Source: Tissierellia bacterium
Lineage (GTDB): Bacteria; Bacillota; Clostridia; Tissierellales; Tissierellaceae
Direction: 5' to 3'
DNA length: 32,779 nucleotides
Assembly (NCBI GenBank): GCA_028708575.1
Contig: JAQVYQ010000018.1
Location: 1 to 32,779 of the forward strand
The notes under the pieces are model-generated. The model was not told the origin of the DNA and did no database searches. It saw nothing but the letters and a program-made list of their open reading frames with translations. Made by a program: the position numbers and the translations under genes. Positions 18,974 through 28,106 of this stretch are shown piece after piece. Every line of letters begins with the position of its first letter. The stretch's first letter is position 1.

Positions 18974-21556
18974 TTAAATACTAAATTTTAATTCTCTATT
19001 TTCTGTACTTATCGTCAGTAGATCTTTATCTTTAAGCTCTCCTTTAATCAAGAGTCGACCAATCTTTGTTTCAATTTCCTTTTGGATAAATCTCTTAACA
19101 GGTCTTGCTCCATATTGACTTGAATAAGCTCTGTCTAATATAAGTTCCTTTGCTCCAGCAGAAACTTTGATGTCAATCTGCTTATCATCAAGCTTAGCTT
19201 TTAATTCTTCTATCTGAAGATCAATAATCTCAAATATTTCATCTCTTTGAAGAGGTTTAAACATTACTATTTCATCTATACGATTCAAGAATTCTGGTCT
19301 GAATGTCCTTTTCATTTCATTCATTACCTTTTCTCTTGCATCTTCATCAATAGTTCCATCTGCATTTACACCTTCTAGTAAATAGCTTGATCCTATATTA
19401 GATGTCATAATTATTATTGTATTTTTAAAATCAACAACTCTTCCTTGATTATCCGTTAATCTTCCATCATCTAAGACTTGAAGCAATATATTAAATACAT
19501 CTGAATGAGCTTTTTCAATTTCATCAAATAATATAACTGAATATGGTTTCCTTCTAACCGCTTCAGTTAATTGTCCTCCCTCATCGAAACCTACATATCC
19601 TGGAGGTGCACCTATTAATCTGGATACTGAAAATTTCTCCATATATTCACTCATATCAATTCTAATAAGGTTTCTCTCGTCATCAAATAAGCTTTGGGTT
19701 AATGCTTTTGATAATTCAGTCTTCCCTACTCCAGTTGGTCCAAGGAAAATAAAGCTTCCTACAGGTTTGTTAATTTGTTTCATTCCTGATTTTGCTCTAA
19801 TTACAGCATCAACTACAACCTCTACAGCTTCATCTTGGCCTATTACTCTTTTGTGTAAAATATCGTCTAAATTAAGAAGCTTTTCTCTTTCTGAAGCAGC
19901 CAGTCTTGTTACTGGAATGCCGGTCCATTTAGCTACTACTTGAGCTATTTCTTCCTCAGTGACCTCTTCTTTTAACATTCTGTTGTCATCTTTATTTCTT
20001 TCATTTGCTTCTTCTAATCTTCCCTGAAGATTAACTAATGTTCCATACTTAAGTTGAGATAATTTCTCTAAGTCATAATTTCTTTCTGCCTCTTCGATTT
20101 GTCTCTTTGTGTTATCTATTTCTTCCTTTATATCCTTAACATTTGTAATACTCTTCTTTTCATCTTCCCATTTTGCCTTTAATATATCAAATTGCTCCTT
20201 GTTGTCAGATAATTCCTTTTCAAGTATTCCCAATCTTATTTGAGATGCTTCATCTGTTTCCTTTTTTAATGCTTCCCTTTCAATTTCAAGCTGTAATATA
20301 CGCCTTCTTATTTCGTCTATTTCTACAGGCATACTGTCTATTTCTGTTCTTATCATAGCTGAAGCTTCATCCATTAAGTCTATAGCTTTATCTGGAAGAA
20401 ATCTATCGCTTATATATCGATGGGAAAGTGTTGCAGCAGCTATTACAGCACTATCTGAAATTCTAATTCCATGATGAATTTCATATTTTTCCTTCAATCC
20501 CCTCAAGATTGATATTGTGTCTTCTACTGTAGGCTCACTAACCATAACCTTTTGAAATCTTCTCTCTAGTGCTTTGTCCTTTTCAATATATTGTCTATAT
20601 TCATCAAGAGTAGTAGCGCCTATGGCATGAAGCTCTCCTCTTGCAAGCATTGGTTTTAACATATTGGAAGCATCCATTGAGCCTTCAGCTTTTCCTGCTC
20701 CTACAATATTGTGTATTTCATCTATAAAAAGAATTATTTGTCCTTCAGATTTTTGAACTTCTGCAAGAACAGCCTTTAATCTTTCTTCAAATTCACCTCT
20801 ATATTTAGCGCCAGCTATTAATGCACCCATATCTAATGAAAATATTGTTTTATCCTTTAAGCCTTCAGGTACATCACCATTTACAATTCTTTGAGCTAAT
20901 CCTTCTACTATGGCTGTTTTACCTACACCAGGCTCGCCTATTAGTACAGGGTTGTTCTTTGTCCTTCTAGATAGTATTCTAATGACATTTCTTATTTCAT
21001 CGTCTCTACCTATAACTGGGTCCAACTTCCCTTCCCTTGCATCATTAACTAAATCTTTGCCATATTTAGTCAATGCTTCATAGGTATCTTCTGGATTATC
21101 AGTTGTAATAGTTTGATTACTCCTTATTTTCTTTAATGCTTCTAAGAATATTTGTTGGTTTATATTATATTTCTTAAAAATTTTCTCTGATTTAGTGTTC
21201 CTTTCTTTTAGTAAAGAAATATAAATATGCTCTACTCCTACATATTCATCTCCAAATTTCTTGGCCTCATCTTCTGAATTTAGTAAGATTTTTGAGTAAA
21301 CTCTACTTGGATAGATAGAGCCTCCACCACCTGATTGTTTTGGAAGTTTATCTACTTCACTTTGCACATCAGCTTTTAACATATCTATATTTTTGCCCAT
21401 ATAGGACATAAGTCTAGGAATCAATCCTTCATTTTGAAAAAGTAGACTATAATGAATATGAATTTCTTCTAGTTGAGGATTTCCATATTTTATAGCAATA
21501 TTTTGAGATTCCTGTACTGCCTCAATACTCTTTTTAGTAAATTTATTCAAATCCAT
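18974..21556 (-). CDS. clpB: ATP-dependent chaperone ClpB
   Basis: 860 aa; two AAA+ modules ([33 protein letters not shown]), middle domain, [15 protein letters not shown]-terminus. Confidence 0.96.
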   Translation of the reverse strand: MDLNKFTKKSIEAVQESQNIAIKYGNPQLEEIHIHYSLLFQNEGLIPRLMSYMGKNIDMLKADVQSEVDKLPKQSGGGGSIYPSRVYSKILLNSEDEAKKFGDEYVGVEHIYISLLKERNTKSEKIFKKYNINQQIFLEALKKIRSNQTITTDNPEDTYEALTKYGKDLVNDAREGKLDPVIGRDDEIRNVIRILSRRTKNNPVLIGEPGVGKTAIVEGLAQRIVNGDVPEGLKDKTIFSLDMGALIAGAKYRGEFEERLKAVLAEVQKSEGQIILFIDEIHNIVGAGKAEGSMDASNMLKPMLARGELHAIGATTLDEYRQYIEKDKALERRFQKVMVSEPTVEDTISILRGLKEKYEIHHGIRISDSAVIAAATLSHRYISDRFLPDKAIDLMDEASAMIRTEIDSMPVEIDEIRRRILQLEIEREALKKETDEASQIRLGILEKELSDNKEQFDILKAKWEDEKKSITNVKDIKEEIDNTKRQIEEAERNYDLEKLSQLKYGTLVNLQGRLEEANERNKDDNRMLKEEVTEEEIAQVVAKWTGIPVTRLAASEREKLLNLDDILHKRVIGQDEAVEVVVDAVIRAKSGMKQINKPVGSFIFLGPTGVGKTELSKALTQSLFDDERNLIRIDMSEYMEKFSVSRLIGAPPGYVGFDEGGQLTEAVRRKPYSVILFDEIEKAHSDVFNILLQVLDDGRLTDNQGRVVDFKNTIIIMTSNIGSSYLLEGVNADGTIDEDAREKVMNEMKRTFRPEFLNRIDEIVMFKPLQRDEIFEIIDLQIEELKAKLDDKQIDIKVSAGAKELILDRAYSSQYGARPVKRFIQKEIETKIGRLLIKGELKDKDLLTISTENRELKFSI

Positions 21557-21620
21557 AAAACAACACCTCTCTTACCTATTACTTACCCTACACAACTTCC
21601 TAATATCTCAGCCAGGATCC

Positions 21621-21821
21621 GGCTTATGATAATAGAATTCCGTTCACTATTGATAGACTTGAAGAATTCTACAGCTCATTCCAATGAAAAACCCTACAGC
21701 TTTCAATGTCTTTGGTGTCTATCTTTAGGGCGTGAAAGCTGCTTAACGGATTTTCCATCTCCATGAGCTAAGAATTCTACTCAAGTCTCCAAATGTTCAC
21801 TTCATTCTATTATCATAAGCC
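21621..21821. mobile_element. Palindromic MITE-like element (201 bp) between the dnaJ-like gene and clpB
   Basis: Termini GGCTTATGATAATAGAAT...ATTCTATTATCATAAGCC are exact inverted repeats; similarity continues inwards (GACTTGA..AGAATTCT..AGCTCAT..CAGCTTTCA on both arms). Confidence 0.6.
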
Positions 21822-21851
21822 TAACTCTCACATATTACCTATTCCTTCTTG

Positions 21852-21884
21852 AATGATAAAAGGGGTCGGTTCCTTTTTATCATT
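21852..21884. repeat. Hairpin/REP-like sequence
   Basis: AATGATAAAAGGGG-tcggt-TCCTTTTTATCATT imperfect inverted repeat. Confidence 0.45.
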
Positions 21885-21890
21885 TACACT

Positions 21891-21914
21891 CTTAGTTCTT
21901 AGTTCTTAGTTCTT
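21891..21914. repeat. Heptamer tandem repeat (CTTAGTT)~3.4
   Basis: cttagttcttagttcttagttctta read directly. Confidence 0.8.
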
Positions 21915-21923
21915 ACCTATTCC

Positions 21924-22850
21924 TTATCCCCTTGGGTTGTAGGTTGATATTTCGCTTAGTTGTTGGTAAAGTTCTTCTTCTTCATCTGAGAGATTTGGTG
22001 GGTTTATTATATTTATCTCTATATACAAATCTCCAGTATTACCTTTTGTATCTACATAGCCTTTATTAGCTAGCCTAATTTTCTTTCCACCTGTAATCCC
22101 CTTTGGAATACTTACCTTTATTTTTCCTATCATAGTGTTTACGACTACTTTTGTTCCTAAGGCTGCTTCCCAAGGCAGAACGTCCACCTTAGTTATAATA
22201 TTTAGTCCATCTAATTTGTTCTTACCATCTTCAATCAAATTTATTTTAAATATAATATCTCCATTTAGGCCCCATTTTTTACCTTTAACCTTTAACTTCT
22301 TTCCTGGAAGCATACCCTTTGGAATCTTTACAGAGAGTCTTTTTATTTCCCCACCATAATTTAAACTTACTTTCTTTGTTGCTCCATTAAATCCTTCTTC
22401 TAAGCTTATGTTTAATTCGGATTCATAGCTTTGCCTTTGAGCTGCGCTTCTTGGTCTGCTGTTTCCACCACCAAAAAAATCCTCAAAGCTAAAGCTACGA
22501 CTAGTTCTACTGTTATTTCCCATGCCACCAAAGATGGTCTCAAAGAAGTCACTAAAATCCCCTGCATTCCCTGTTGAATTATAAGAATAGCCATATTGTG
22601 AAGGATCAAAGTTTTGACCACCTGAAAAATTGTATCCGCTGCCAAATGTATCATATTTTTTCTTTTTTTCTGGATCCCCTAATACTTCATAAGCTTCATT
22701 AATTTCTTTAAATTTTTCTTGCGCTTCATTATCATCTTGATTTAAATCAGGGTGATATTTCTTTGCTAATTTCCTAAATGCTTTCTTTATATCATCTTCT
22801 GATGCATTTTTGTCTACATCAAGAGTTTTATAATAGTCTTTATACTCCAT
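21924..22850 (-). CDS. DnaJ-like (CbpA-type, no zinc-finger domain) co-chaperone
   Basis: J domain [38 protein letters not shown] with HPD, G/F region, DnaJ C-terminal domain; no CxxCxGxG repeats. Confidence 0.93.
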   Translation of the reverse strand: MEYKDYYKTLDVDKNASEDDIKKAFRKLAKKYHPDLNQDDNEAQEKFKEINEAYEVLGDPEKKKKYDTFGSGYNFSGGQNFDPSQYGYSYNSTGNAGDFSDFFETIFGGMGNNSRTSRSFSFEDFFGGGNSRPRSAAQRQSYESELNISLEEGFNGATKKVSLNYGGEIKRLSVKIPKGMLPGKKLKVKGKKWGLNGDIIFKINLIEDGKNKLDGLNIITKVDVLPWEAALGTKVVVNTMIGKIKVSIPKGITGGKKIRLANKGYVDTKGNTGDLYIEINIINPPNLSDEEEELYQQLSEISTYNPRG

Positions 22851-22882
22851 TTAAACCATCTCCATTCCAAAGGTAAAATTAA

Positions 22883-22899
22883 TTTGACCTTCTTTGACC
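22883..22899 (-). promoter_or_regulatory. CtsR-type heat-shock operator
   Basis: Minus strand GGTCAAA-GAA-GGTCAAA, matching the known CtsR heptad direct repeat, upstream of the dnaJ-like/clpB genes. Confidence 0.75.
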
Positions 22900-23034
22900 T
22901 TTACTTCATTATATAATTATTTGGAAATAAAATCAACAATAATTTATAAAGAAAACCGGTCTTACATTTTATTTTATCTTATCCAAATAAAACTATTGCA
23001 ATTAGTTGCAAAAAGTTATATTATATAAATACAT

Positions 23035-23055
23035 AAATGATAATGCTTATCATTT
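23035..23055 (+). promoter_or_regulatory. Fur-type operator upstream of feoA
   Basis: AAATGATAA-TGC-TTATCATTT perfect palindrome. Confidence 0.8.
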
Positions 23056-23081
23056 AGCTAATGCGGAAAGGAATGATCCAT

Positions 23082-23303
23082 ATGACAGAAAGAACATTAG
23101 TGGATTTACAACCTTGTCAAGAAGGTAAAGTAAACTCGATTTCAGGTGGAAGAAATGTTAATAAAAGACTATATGAACTTGGTTTAAATAAAGGGGCAAA
23201 ATTTAAAATTTTAAAGAACGATGTTGGTCCTATTATATTATCTTTATCAGGTAATAAATTAGCCTTAGGAAGAGGATTAGCAAATAAAATATCTGTGGTA
23301 TAA
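23082..23303 (+). CDS. feoA: Ferrous iron transport protein A
   Basis: SH3-like FeoA: ERTLVDLQPCQEGKVNSISGGRNVNKRLYELGLNKGAKFKIL; next to feoB; start trimmed to the RBS-preceded ATG. Confidence 0.9.
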   Translation: MTERTLVDLQPCQEGKVNSISGGRNVNKRLYELGLNKGAKFKILKNDVGPIILSLSGNKLALGRGLANKISVV

Positions 23304-23352
23304 TTTTTTATTGCATATTCATAACGATTATCAATTTAAAAGGAGTGAATAG

Positions 23353-25338
23353 ATGCGCACAATTGCATTAGTAGGTAACCCAAATAGTGGCAAAACAACT
23401 TTGTTTAATGCTTTGACAGGTTCAAACCAACACGTAGGAAATTGGCCTGGGGTTACTGTAGAAAAAAAAGAAGGAAAACTTAGATTTAATGACCAATTAT
23501 ACAATGTTGTAGATTTACCTGGGACTTATAGTCTAGGTGCTTATTCTGAAGATGAAATAGTCGCTAGGGACTTTATTATTCAAGGTAATCCGGATGTTGT
23601 TATTAATGTTGTAGATGCTACTAATATAGAAAGAAATCTCTATTTAACTACTCAATTGTTAGAAATGGGAACAAAGATAGTAATTGCTCTTAATATGATG
23701 GATGAAGCAAAACTAAAGAAAATAGATATAAATCTTAATGATTTATCAAAACAATTAGGTATACCTATAATCTCAACAGTTGCATCTAAGAGAAAAGGCA
23801 TTAACGAATTAATTGAAAAAGCTGTGGATACTATTAATGAGGATGCCCCAGTTAACAAAATCAGTTATGGTGAAGAAATCCATAAGGAAATTGAAGAACT
23901 AAAAAAATTATTAGAAGGAAGAACAGAAGGCTATTCAAGTGACTGGATTGCAATTAAAATATTAGAAGGCGACGAAGAGGTAATAAATCATGTAAAAGGT
24001 AGAAACCATGTAAATGAAAGACTTATTGCAATAAAAGATAAATCTGTGGATTGGGAACTTGAAATTGTAAACAAAAGATATGATTTTATAAATAATATAA
24101 TAGAAAAATCAGTAAAAAAACCTGATGAAACTGTGGTTACTCTTACTGATAAAATAGATAAAGCTGTTACAAATAAATACTTAGGAATTCCAATATTTGC
24201 ACTAATTATGTATATGATTTTTCAGCTTACATTTGTAATAGGTCAAGATTTACTTGGTGGAATTGTGGAAAGCTGGATTGAATCATTAGCTGTTATAGTA
24301 TCCAGTTTTTTATATGCAGTGAACTCACCAGATTGGTTGATTTCATTTTTAATAGAAGGAATTATTGGTGGAGTTGGTGCTGTTCTTGTGTTTGTACCTC
24401 TTATTATGACTTTGTATTTCTTCTTAGGTATACTGGAAGATACTGGCTATATGGCAAGAGCTGCTTATGTTATGGACGGGGTTATGAGAGCCTTGGGTCT
24501 TCATGGTAAAACTTTTATATCTATGATTGTAGGATTTGGTTGTAATGTACCGGGGATAATGGCAACACGTACCCTAGAAAATAAAAAAGACAGAATGATT
24601 GCACTTCTTATTAATCCATTTATGTCTTGTGGTGCAAGAATACCTATATATTTAGTCTTTATTGCTGCTTTTTTTGAAAGTAATGGTGGACTAGTTCTAT
24701 TTTCTCTATACCTTTTAGGAATTCTTATTGCTTTAATAATGGGTAAGCTTTTTAGTAAAACTCTATTTAAAGGTGAATCATCTCACTTTATTATGGAACT
24801 TCCTCCATATAGACTACCTTCTATGAGAAGTGTTCTAAGAGATATGTGGGATAAGGTATGGGATTTCTTGAAGAGAGCTGGAACAGTTATTTTTGCTGTA
24901 GTAACTTTATTATGGATATTATCAAGATTCCCATTAGGCGTTGTACCATACAGCCAAGAAAGTATTCTAGGAAAAATAGGATCGATTATAGCACCTATTT
25001 TTGCACCTGCTGGTTTTGGTACTTGGCAAGCATCAGTTAGTTTGTTTGCTGGTATAGCTGCAAAGGAAGCAGTTGTAGCTGTATTAGGAATGGTATATGC
25101 TGGAAGTAGTGAAGGTGCTGCCCTAATATCTGCTGTTCAAGGTGCTTTTACACCACTAACTGCTATTTCTTTTATGGTAATGACATTGTTATATACTCCT
25201 TGTGCTGCTACAATAGCCACAGTTAAACAGGAAACAAAATCCAATAAATGGGCAGTCTTTATAGCGATTTATCCTTTTATTATAGGTTGGATTTTATCTG
25301 TAATTATATATCAGATTGGAAGTTTGTTAGGATTTTAA
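23353..25338 (+). CDS. feoB: Ferrous iron transporter FeoB
   Basis: 661 aa; G domain GNPNSGKTTLFNALTGSNQHVGNWPGVTVEKKEG, DLPGTYSL, NMMDEA; C-terminal Gate domains. Confidence 0.97.
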   Translation: MRTIALVGNPNSGKTTLFNALTGSNQHVGNWPGVTVEKKEGKLRFNDQLYNVVDLPGTYSLGAYSEDEIVARDFIIQGNPDVVINVVDATNIERNLYLTTQLLEMGTKIVIALNMMDEAKLKKIDINLNDLSKQLGIPIISTVASKRKGINELIEKAVDTINEDAPVNKISYGEEIHKEIEELKKLLEGRTEGYSSDWIAIKILEGDEEVINHVKGRNHVNERLIAIKDKSVDWELEIVNKRYDFINNIIEKSVKKPDETVVTLTDKIDKAVTNKYLGIPIFALIMYMIFQLTFVIGQDLLGGIVESWIESLAVIVSSFLYAVNSPDWLISFLIEGIIGGVGAVLVFVPLIMTLYFFLGILEDTGYMARAAYVMDGVMRALGLHGKTFISMIVGFGCNVPGIMATRTLENKKDRMIALLINPFMSCGARIPIYLVFIAAFFESNGGLVLFSLYLLGILIALIMGKLFSKTLFKGESSHFIMELPPYRLPSMRSVLRDMWDKVWDFLKRAGTVIFAVVTLLWILSRFPLGVVPYSQESILGKIGSIIAPIFAPAGFGTWQASVSLFAGIAAKEAVVAVLGMVYAGSSEGAALISAVQGAFTPLTAISFMVMTLLYTPCAATIATVKQETKSNKWAVFIAIYPFIIGWILSVIIYQIGSLLGF

Positions 25339-25349
25339 GGAGTGGTTAA

Positions 25350-25607
25350 ATGCTAAAAGAAATATTAAAAGAATTATATACGTCAAAAACTTATTCAAAA
25401 TCTTCAATAGGAAAGAGTTTAAACATATCTGAAAATATGGTTGAAGATATGGTTTTTCAATTGATTAGAATGGGATATGTAGAGGAAGATATGGGATCCC
25501 CTACTTGCGAAAGTAAATGTCGTGGTTGTACTGTTTCAAACTGCAATGTGACTCCTATAAGAATGTTAAGTGTAACTGAAAAAGGTAAAAAAGTATTGAA
25601 TAAATAA
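25350..25607 (+). CDS. FeoC-like winged-helix protein with Cys cluster
   Basis: 85 aa; wHTH N-terminus, CESKCRGCTVSNCN, directly downstream of feoB. Confidence 0.75.
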   Translation: MLKEILKELYTSKTYSKSSIGKSLNISENMVEDMVFQLIRMGYVEEDMGSPTCESKCRGCTVSNCNVTPIRMLSVTEKGKKVLNK

Positions 25608-25610
25608 TTC

Positions 25611-25644
25611 GTAAAAAAAGCTAAAATATTTTAGCTTTTTTTAC
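25611..25644. terminator. Terminator of the feo operon
   Basis: GTAAAAAAAGCTAAAAT|ATTTTAGCTTTTTTTAC, a perfect 34-bp palindrome with T tract. Confidence 0.8.
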
Positions 25645-25673
25645 TTTTTAATGTTTAAATTATATTTTCTGGG

Positions 25674-25679
25674 TATAAT
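25674..25679 (+). promoter_or_regulatory. Candidate -10 box of the large ncRNA
   Basis: TATAAT exact -10; -35 is weak. Confidence 0.5.
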
Positions 25680-25685
25680 ATAGAT

Positions 25686-26357
25686 ACAATAGTAAGTTAA
25701 TAGTTTAGCTAATTAATTTGCTATTGCAAACAATAGAATTGTTGCAGCTACTACCAGCCGCAAAATGTTAATACCAGTTAGTTTTTGAGATTAACACAGG
25801 GAGATTGCATAGAAAGCTAAAAAGTCTTGAGTATGTTAATCAAGCAAATGTATTTATTCTATGCATTGAAACTTTAGGTGAATTGGTTGTAAGTTTGTTT
25901 TAGAAGTATTTTAGTAAAGTCAGCAAAGCATCAAATTATTATAAGGTATTAAATGATGTGTAAGTGTCTTAAGAGACAAAGCTTTAAAGGTAATTAAGTA
26001 TCTTAAGAAAATAAATTCTAAAGGGTGGTTAAGTATACCAAGAAGCATAGTTTTAGAAGGATGTTTAAGTATCTCAAGAAGTTAGATTTAAGTATGTTCT
26101 AGGATCACTTTAGTAAGTGAAGTATAATTAAGGCAATGGATATAAGAGCTAGTTTCACATCTTAAATCTGAAATCTAAAATTTAATAGTTAAATTACAGC
26201 ATTAGAATAAAAAAACTAATCGATGTAATTTAAAAGGAGTGTAGAGTATTTGATGGTGATAGAACCAGATAACTGTAGTTGGAGTAGCTGTAAACAATTC
26301 TATTTTAAATGAAGGGTAATTTTCTAAGAAGTATTGAGAAATTACCCTTCAATTTTT
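25686..26357 (+). ncRNA. Large structured non-coding RNA, family unassigned
   Basis: No ORF in the track. Closing helix AATAGAATTGTTGCAGCTACT (25732-25752) / AGTAGCTGTAAACAATTCTATT (26283-26304). Nested helices TGCATAGAA/TTCTATGCA, CTTGA/TCAAG, GTTAAT/ATTAAC, AAATTAC+ATTAG/CTAAT+GTAATTT, TGAAACT(tt)AG/CTAGTTTCA, CACTT/AAGTG; ends at an intrinsic terminator. Confidence 0.75.
25961..26103 (+). repeat. Degenerate ~35-nt tandem repeats inside the ncRNA
   Basis: TAAGT(A/G)T-starting units at 25961, 25995, 26030, 26066 and a shorter one at 26089; consensus TAAGTATCTTAAGAA...TTTTAAAGG. Confidence 0.65.
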
Positions 26358-26358
26358 T
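26311..26358 (+). terminator. Intrinsic terminator of the large ncRNA
   Basis: GAAGGGTAATTT ... AAATTACCCTTC perfect 12-bp stem followed by AATTTTTTT. Confidence 0.9.
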
Positions 26359-26447
26359 TGTAATTATTGTATTATCTAATCTTCAGTTATATAATGAATA
26401 TAAGCAAATTAGTATGACTTAACTTATTTAGACAAAGGAGCATTGTA

Positions 26448-27902
26448 ATGAACGAATTAGTTTGGATGGACAAAAGTAACCTTAGCATGTTAGCAGACTA
26501 CTATGAGTTTACTATGGCAAATGGTTACTTGGAAAATGGAACGGCTGACAAAACTGCATATTTTGATATGTATTTTAGAAGCATTCCTGATGACGGCGGC
26601 TATGCAATTATGGCTGGTGTAGAACAAGTAATAAAATATATGGAGAATTTAAAATTTAGTGAAAAGGATATTAAATATTTTAGAAGTAAAAAAATCTTCG
26701 GTGAAAAGTTTTTGCACTATCTAAAGAATTTTGAATTTTCCTGTGATGTTTGGGCAATTCCAGAAGGGACACCAATTTTTCCACAAGAACCACTAATAAT
26801 AGTAAGAGGGCCAGTGGTTCAAGCTCAACTTGTAGAAACTATGATATTATTAACAATTAATCACCAATCTCTAATTGCAACTAAGGCAAATAGAATTGTG
26901 AGAGCAGCAAAAGGTAGAAAAGTTATGGAATTTGGTTCTCGTAGAGCCCAAGGCTCTGAAGCTGCAATATTAGGAGCTAGAGCAGCGTATATTGGTGGAT
27001 GTATAGGAACTGCAAATACAATTGTAGATAGAGAATACGGTGTACCAGCTCTAGGAACTATGGCTCATAGTTGGATACAGTTGTTTGATACTGAATTAGA
27101 AGCTTTTAATGCATATGCTAAAGTTTATCCGGATGATTGTACATTATTAGTTGATACCTATGATGTTCTTAAACAAGGTATTCCTAATGCTATAAAATGC
27201 TTTAATGAAACTGTTATCCCATTAGGATTTAGACCTAAGGGCATTAGAATAGATAGTGGGGACCTTGCATATCTTTCAAAAGAAACTAGAAAAATGTTAG
27301 ATGAGGCAGGTTTTTCAGATTGTAAGATCACATTATCAAGTGGTTTAGATGAAAATATTATAGAAACCTTATTAAATCAAGGTGCACAAGTTGACTCATT
27401 TGGTGTTGGTGAAAGACTTATAACAGCTATGTCCAACCCAGTCTTTGGTGGAGTTTATAAATTAGCAGCAATTGATGACGGAGAAAAAATTATTCCAAAG
27501 ATTAAAATAAGTGAAAATGTAGGAAAGATTACAACACCTGGATTTAAACAAGTATATAGATTGTTTGATAGAAGCACCAATAAAGCAATTGCAGATGTAG
27601 TCACATTACATGATGAAGTAATCGATACTAGTAAAACTTACGAAATCTTCCACCCTCTTTATACTTGGAAGCGAAAAAAGGTTAATAATTTCTATGCTAA
27701 AAGTTTACTAGTAAAAATATTTGATAAAGGTCAAAAAGTTTATACTAGTCCTAATGTTCATGAAATTCAGCAATATTGTAGTGAGCAAATAGATTCCCTA
27801 TGGGATGAAGTAAAAAGATTTGATAAACCTCACGAATACTTTGTTGACTTATCCTATGACTTATGGAGCATAAAGGATAGATTATTGAAGGAACATAAGT
27901 AA
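26448..27902 (+). CDS. pncB: Nicotinate phosphoribosyltransferase
   Basis: 484 aa; LADYYEFTMANGYLENG, EFGSRRAQGSEAAILGARAAYIGG, GTMAHSWIQ, IRIDSGDLAYLSKETR. Confidence 0.95.
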   Translation: MNELVWMDKSNLSMLADYYEFTMANGYLENGTADKTAYFDMYFRSIPDDGGYAIMAGVEQVIKYMENLKFSEKDIKYFRSKKIFGEKFLHYLKNFEFSCDVWAIPEGTPIFPQEPLIIVRGPVVQAQLVETMILLTINHQSLIATKANRIVRAAKGRKVMEFGSRRAQGSEAAILGARAAYIGGCIGTANTIVDREYGVPALGTMAHSWIQLFDTELEAFNAYAKVYPDDCTLLVDTYDVLKQGIPNAIKCFNETVIPLGFRPKGIRIDSGDLAYLSKETRKMLDEAGFSDCKITLSSGLDENIIETLLNQGAQVDSFGVGERLITAMSNPVFGGVYKLAAIDDGEKIIPKIKISENVGKITTPGFKQVYRLFDRSTNKAIADVVTLHDEVIDTSKTYEIFHPLYTWKRKKVNNFYAKSLLVKIFDKGQKVYTSPNVHEIQQYCSEQIDSLWDEVKRFDKPHEYFVDLSYDLWSIKDRLLKEHK

Positions 27903-27957
27903 TTAGTTAAGAACTAAGATAAATATTATTTAATGATTATAGAAATTTAAAAGTTTA

Positions 27958-28010
27958 TTGTAAAAATACGTGACTTTCCTACAATTTAGGAAAGTCACGT
28001 ATTTTTACAA
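27958..28010. terminator. Very strong hairpin, probable bidirectional terminator
   Basis: TTGTAAAAATACGTGACTTTCCT-acaattt-AGGAAAGTCACGTATTTTTACAA, perfect 23-bp arms. Confidence 0.8.
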
Positions 28011-28106
28011 GCCCTGCTGTATTAAGATTTCACCCGATTTTTAAGTTGGGATTTGAACTATTATGTGACCAAGATTATGCTCAAACTCTACGCAACAAAC
28101 TGGAAT

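Noticed and set aside
26021-26040. AGGGTGG resembling the start of a T-box antiterminator motif
   Set aside because: Followed by TTAAGTATACC, not the ACCGCG continuation, and the downstream gene is not an aminoacyl-tRNA synthetase or amino acid gene.
25961-26103. Periodic ~35-nt repeats considered as a CRISPR array
   Set aside because: Repeats are contiguous and degenerate with no unique spacers and no cas genes; better explained as part of a structured RNA.
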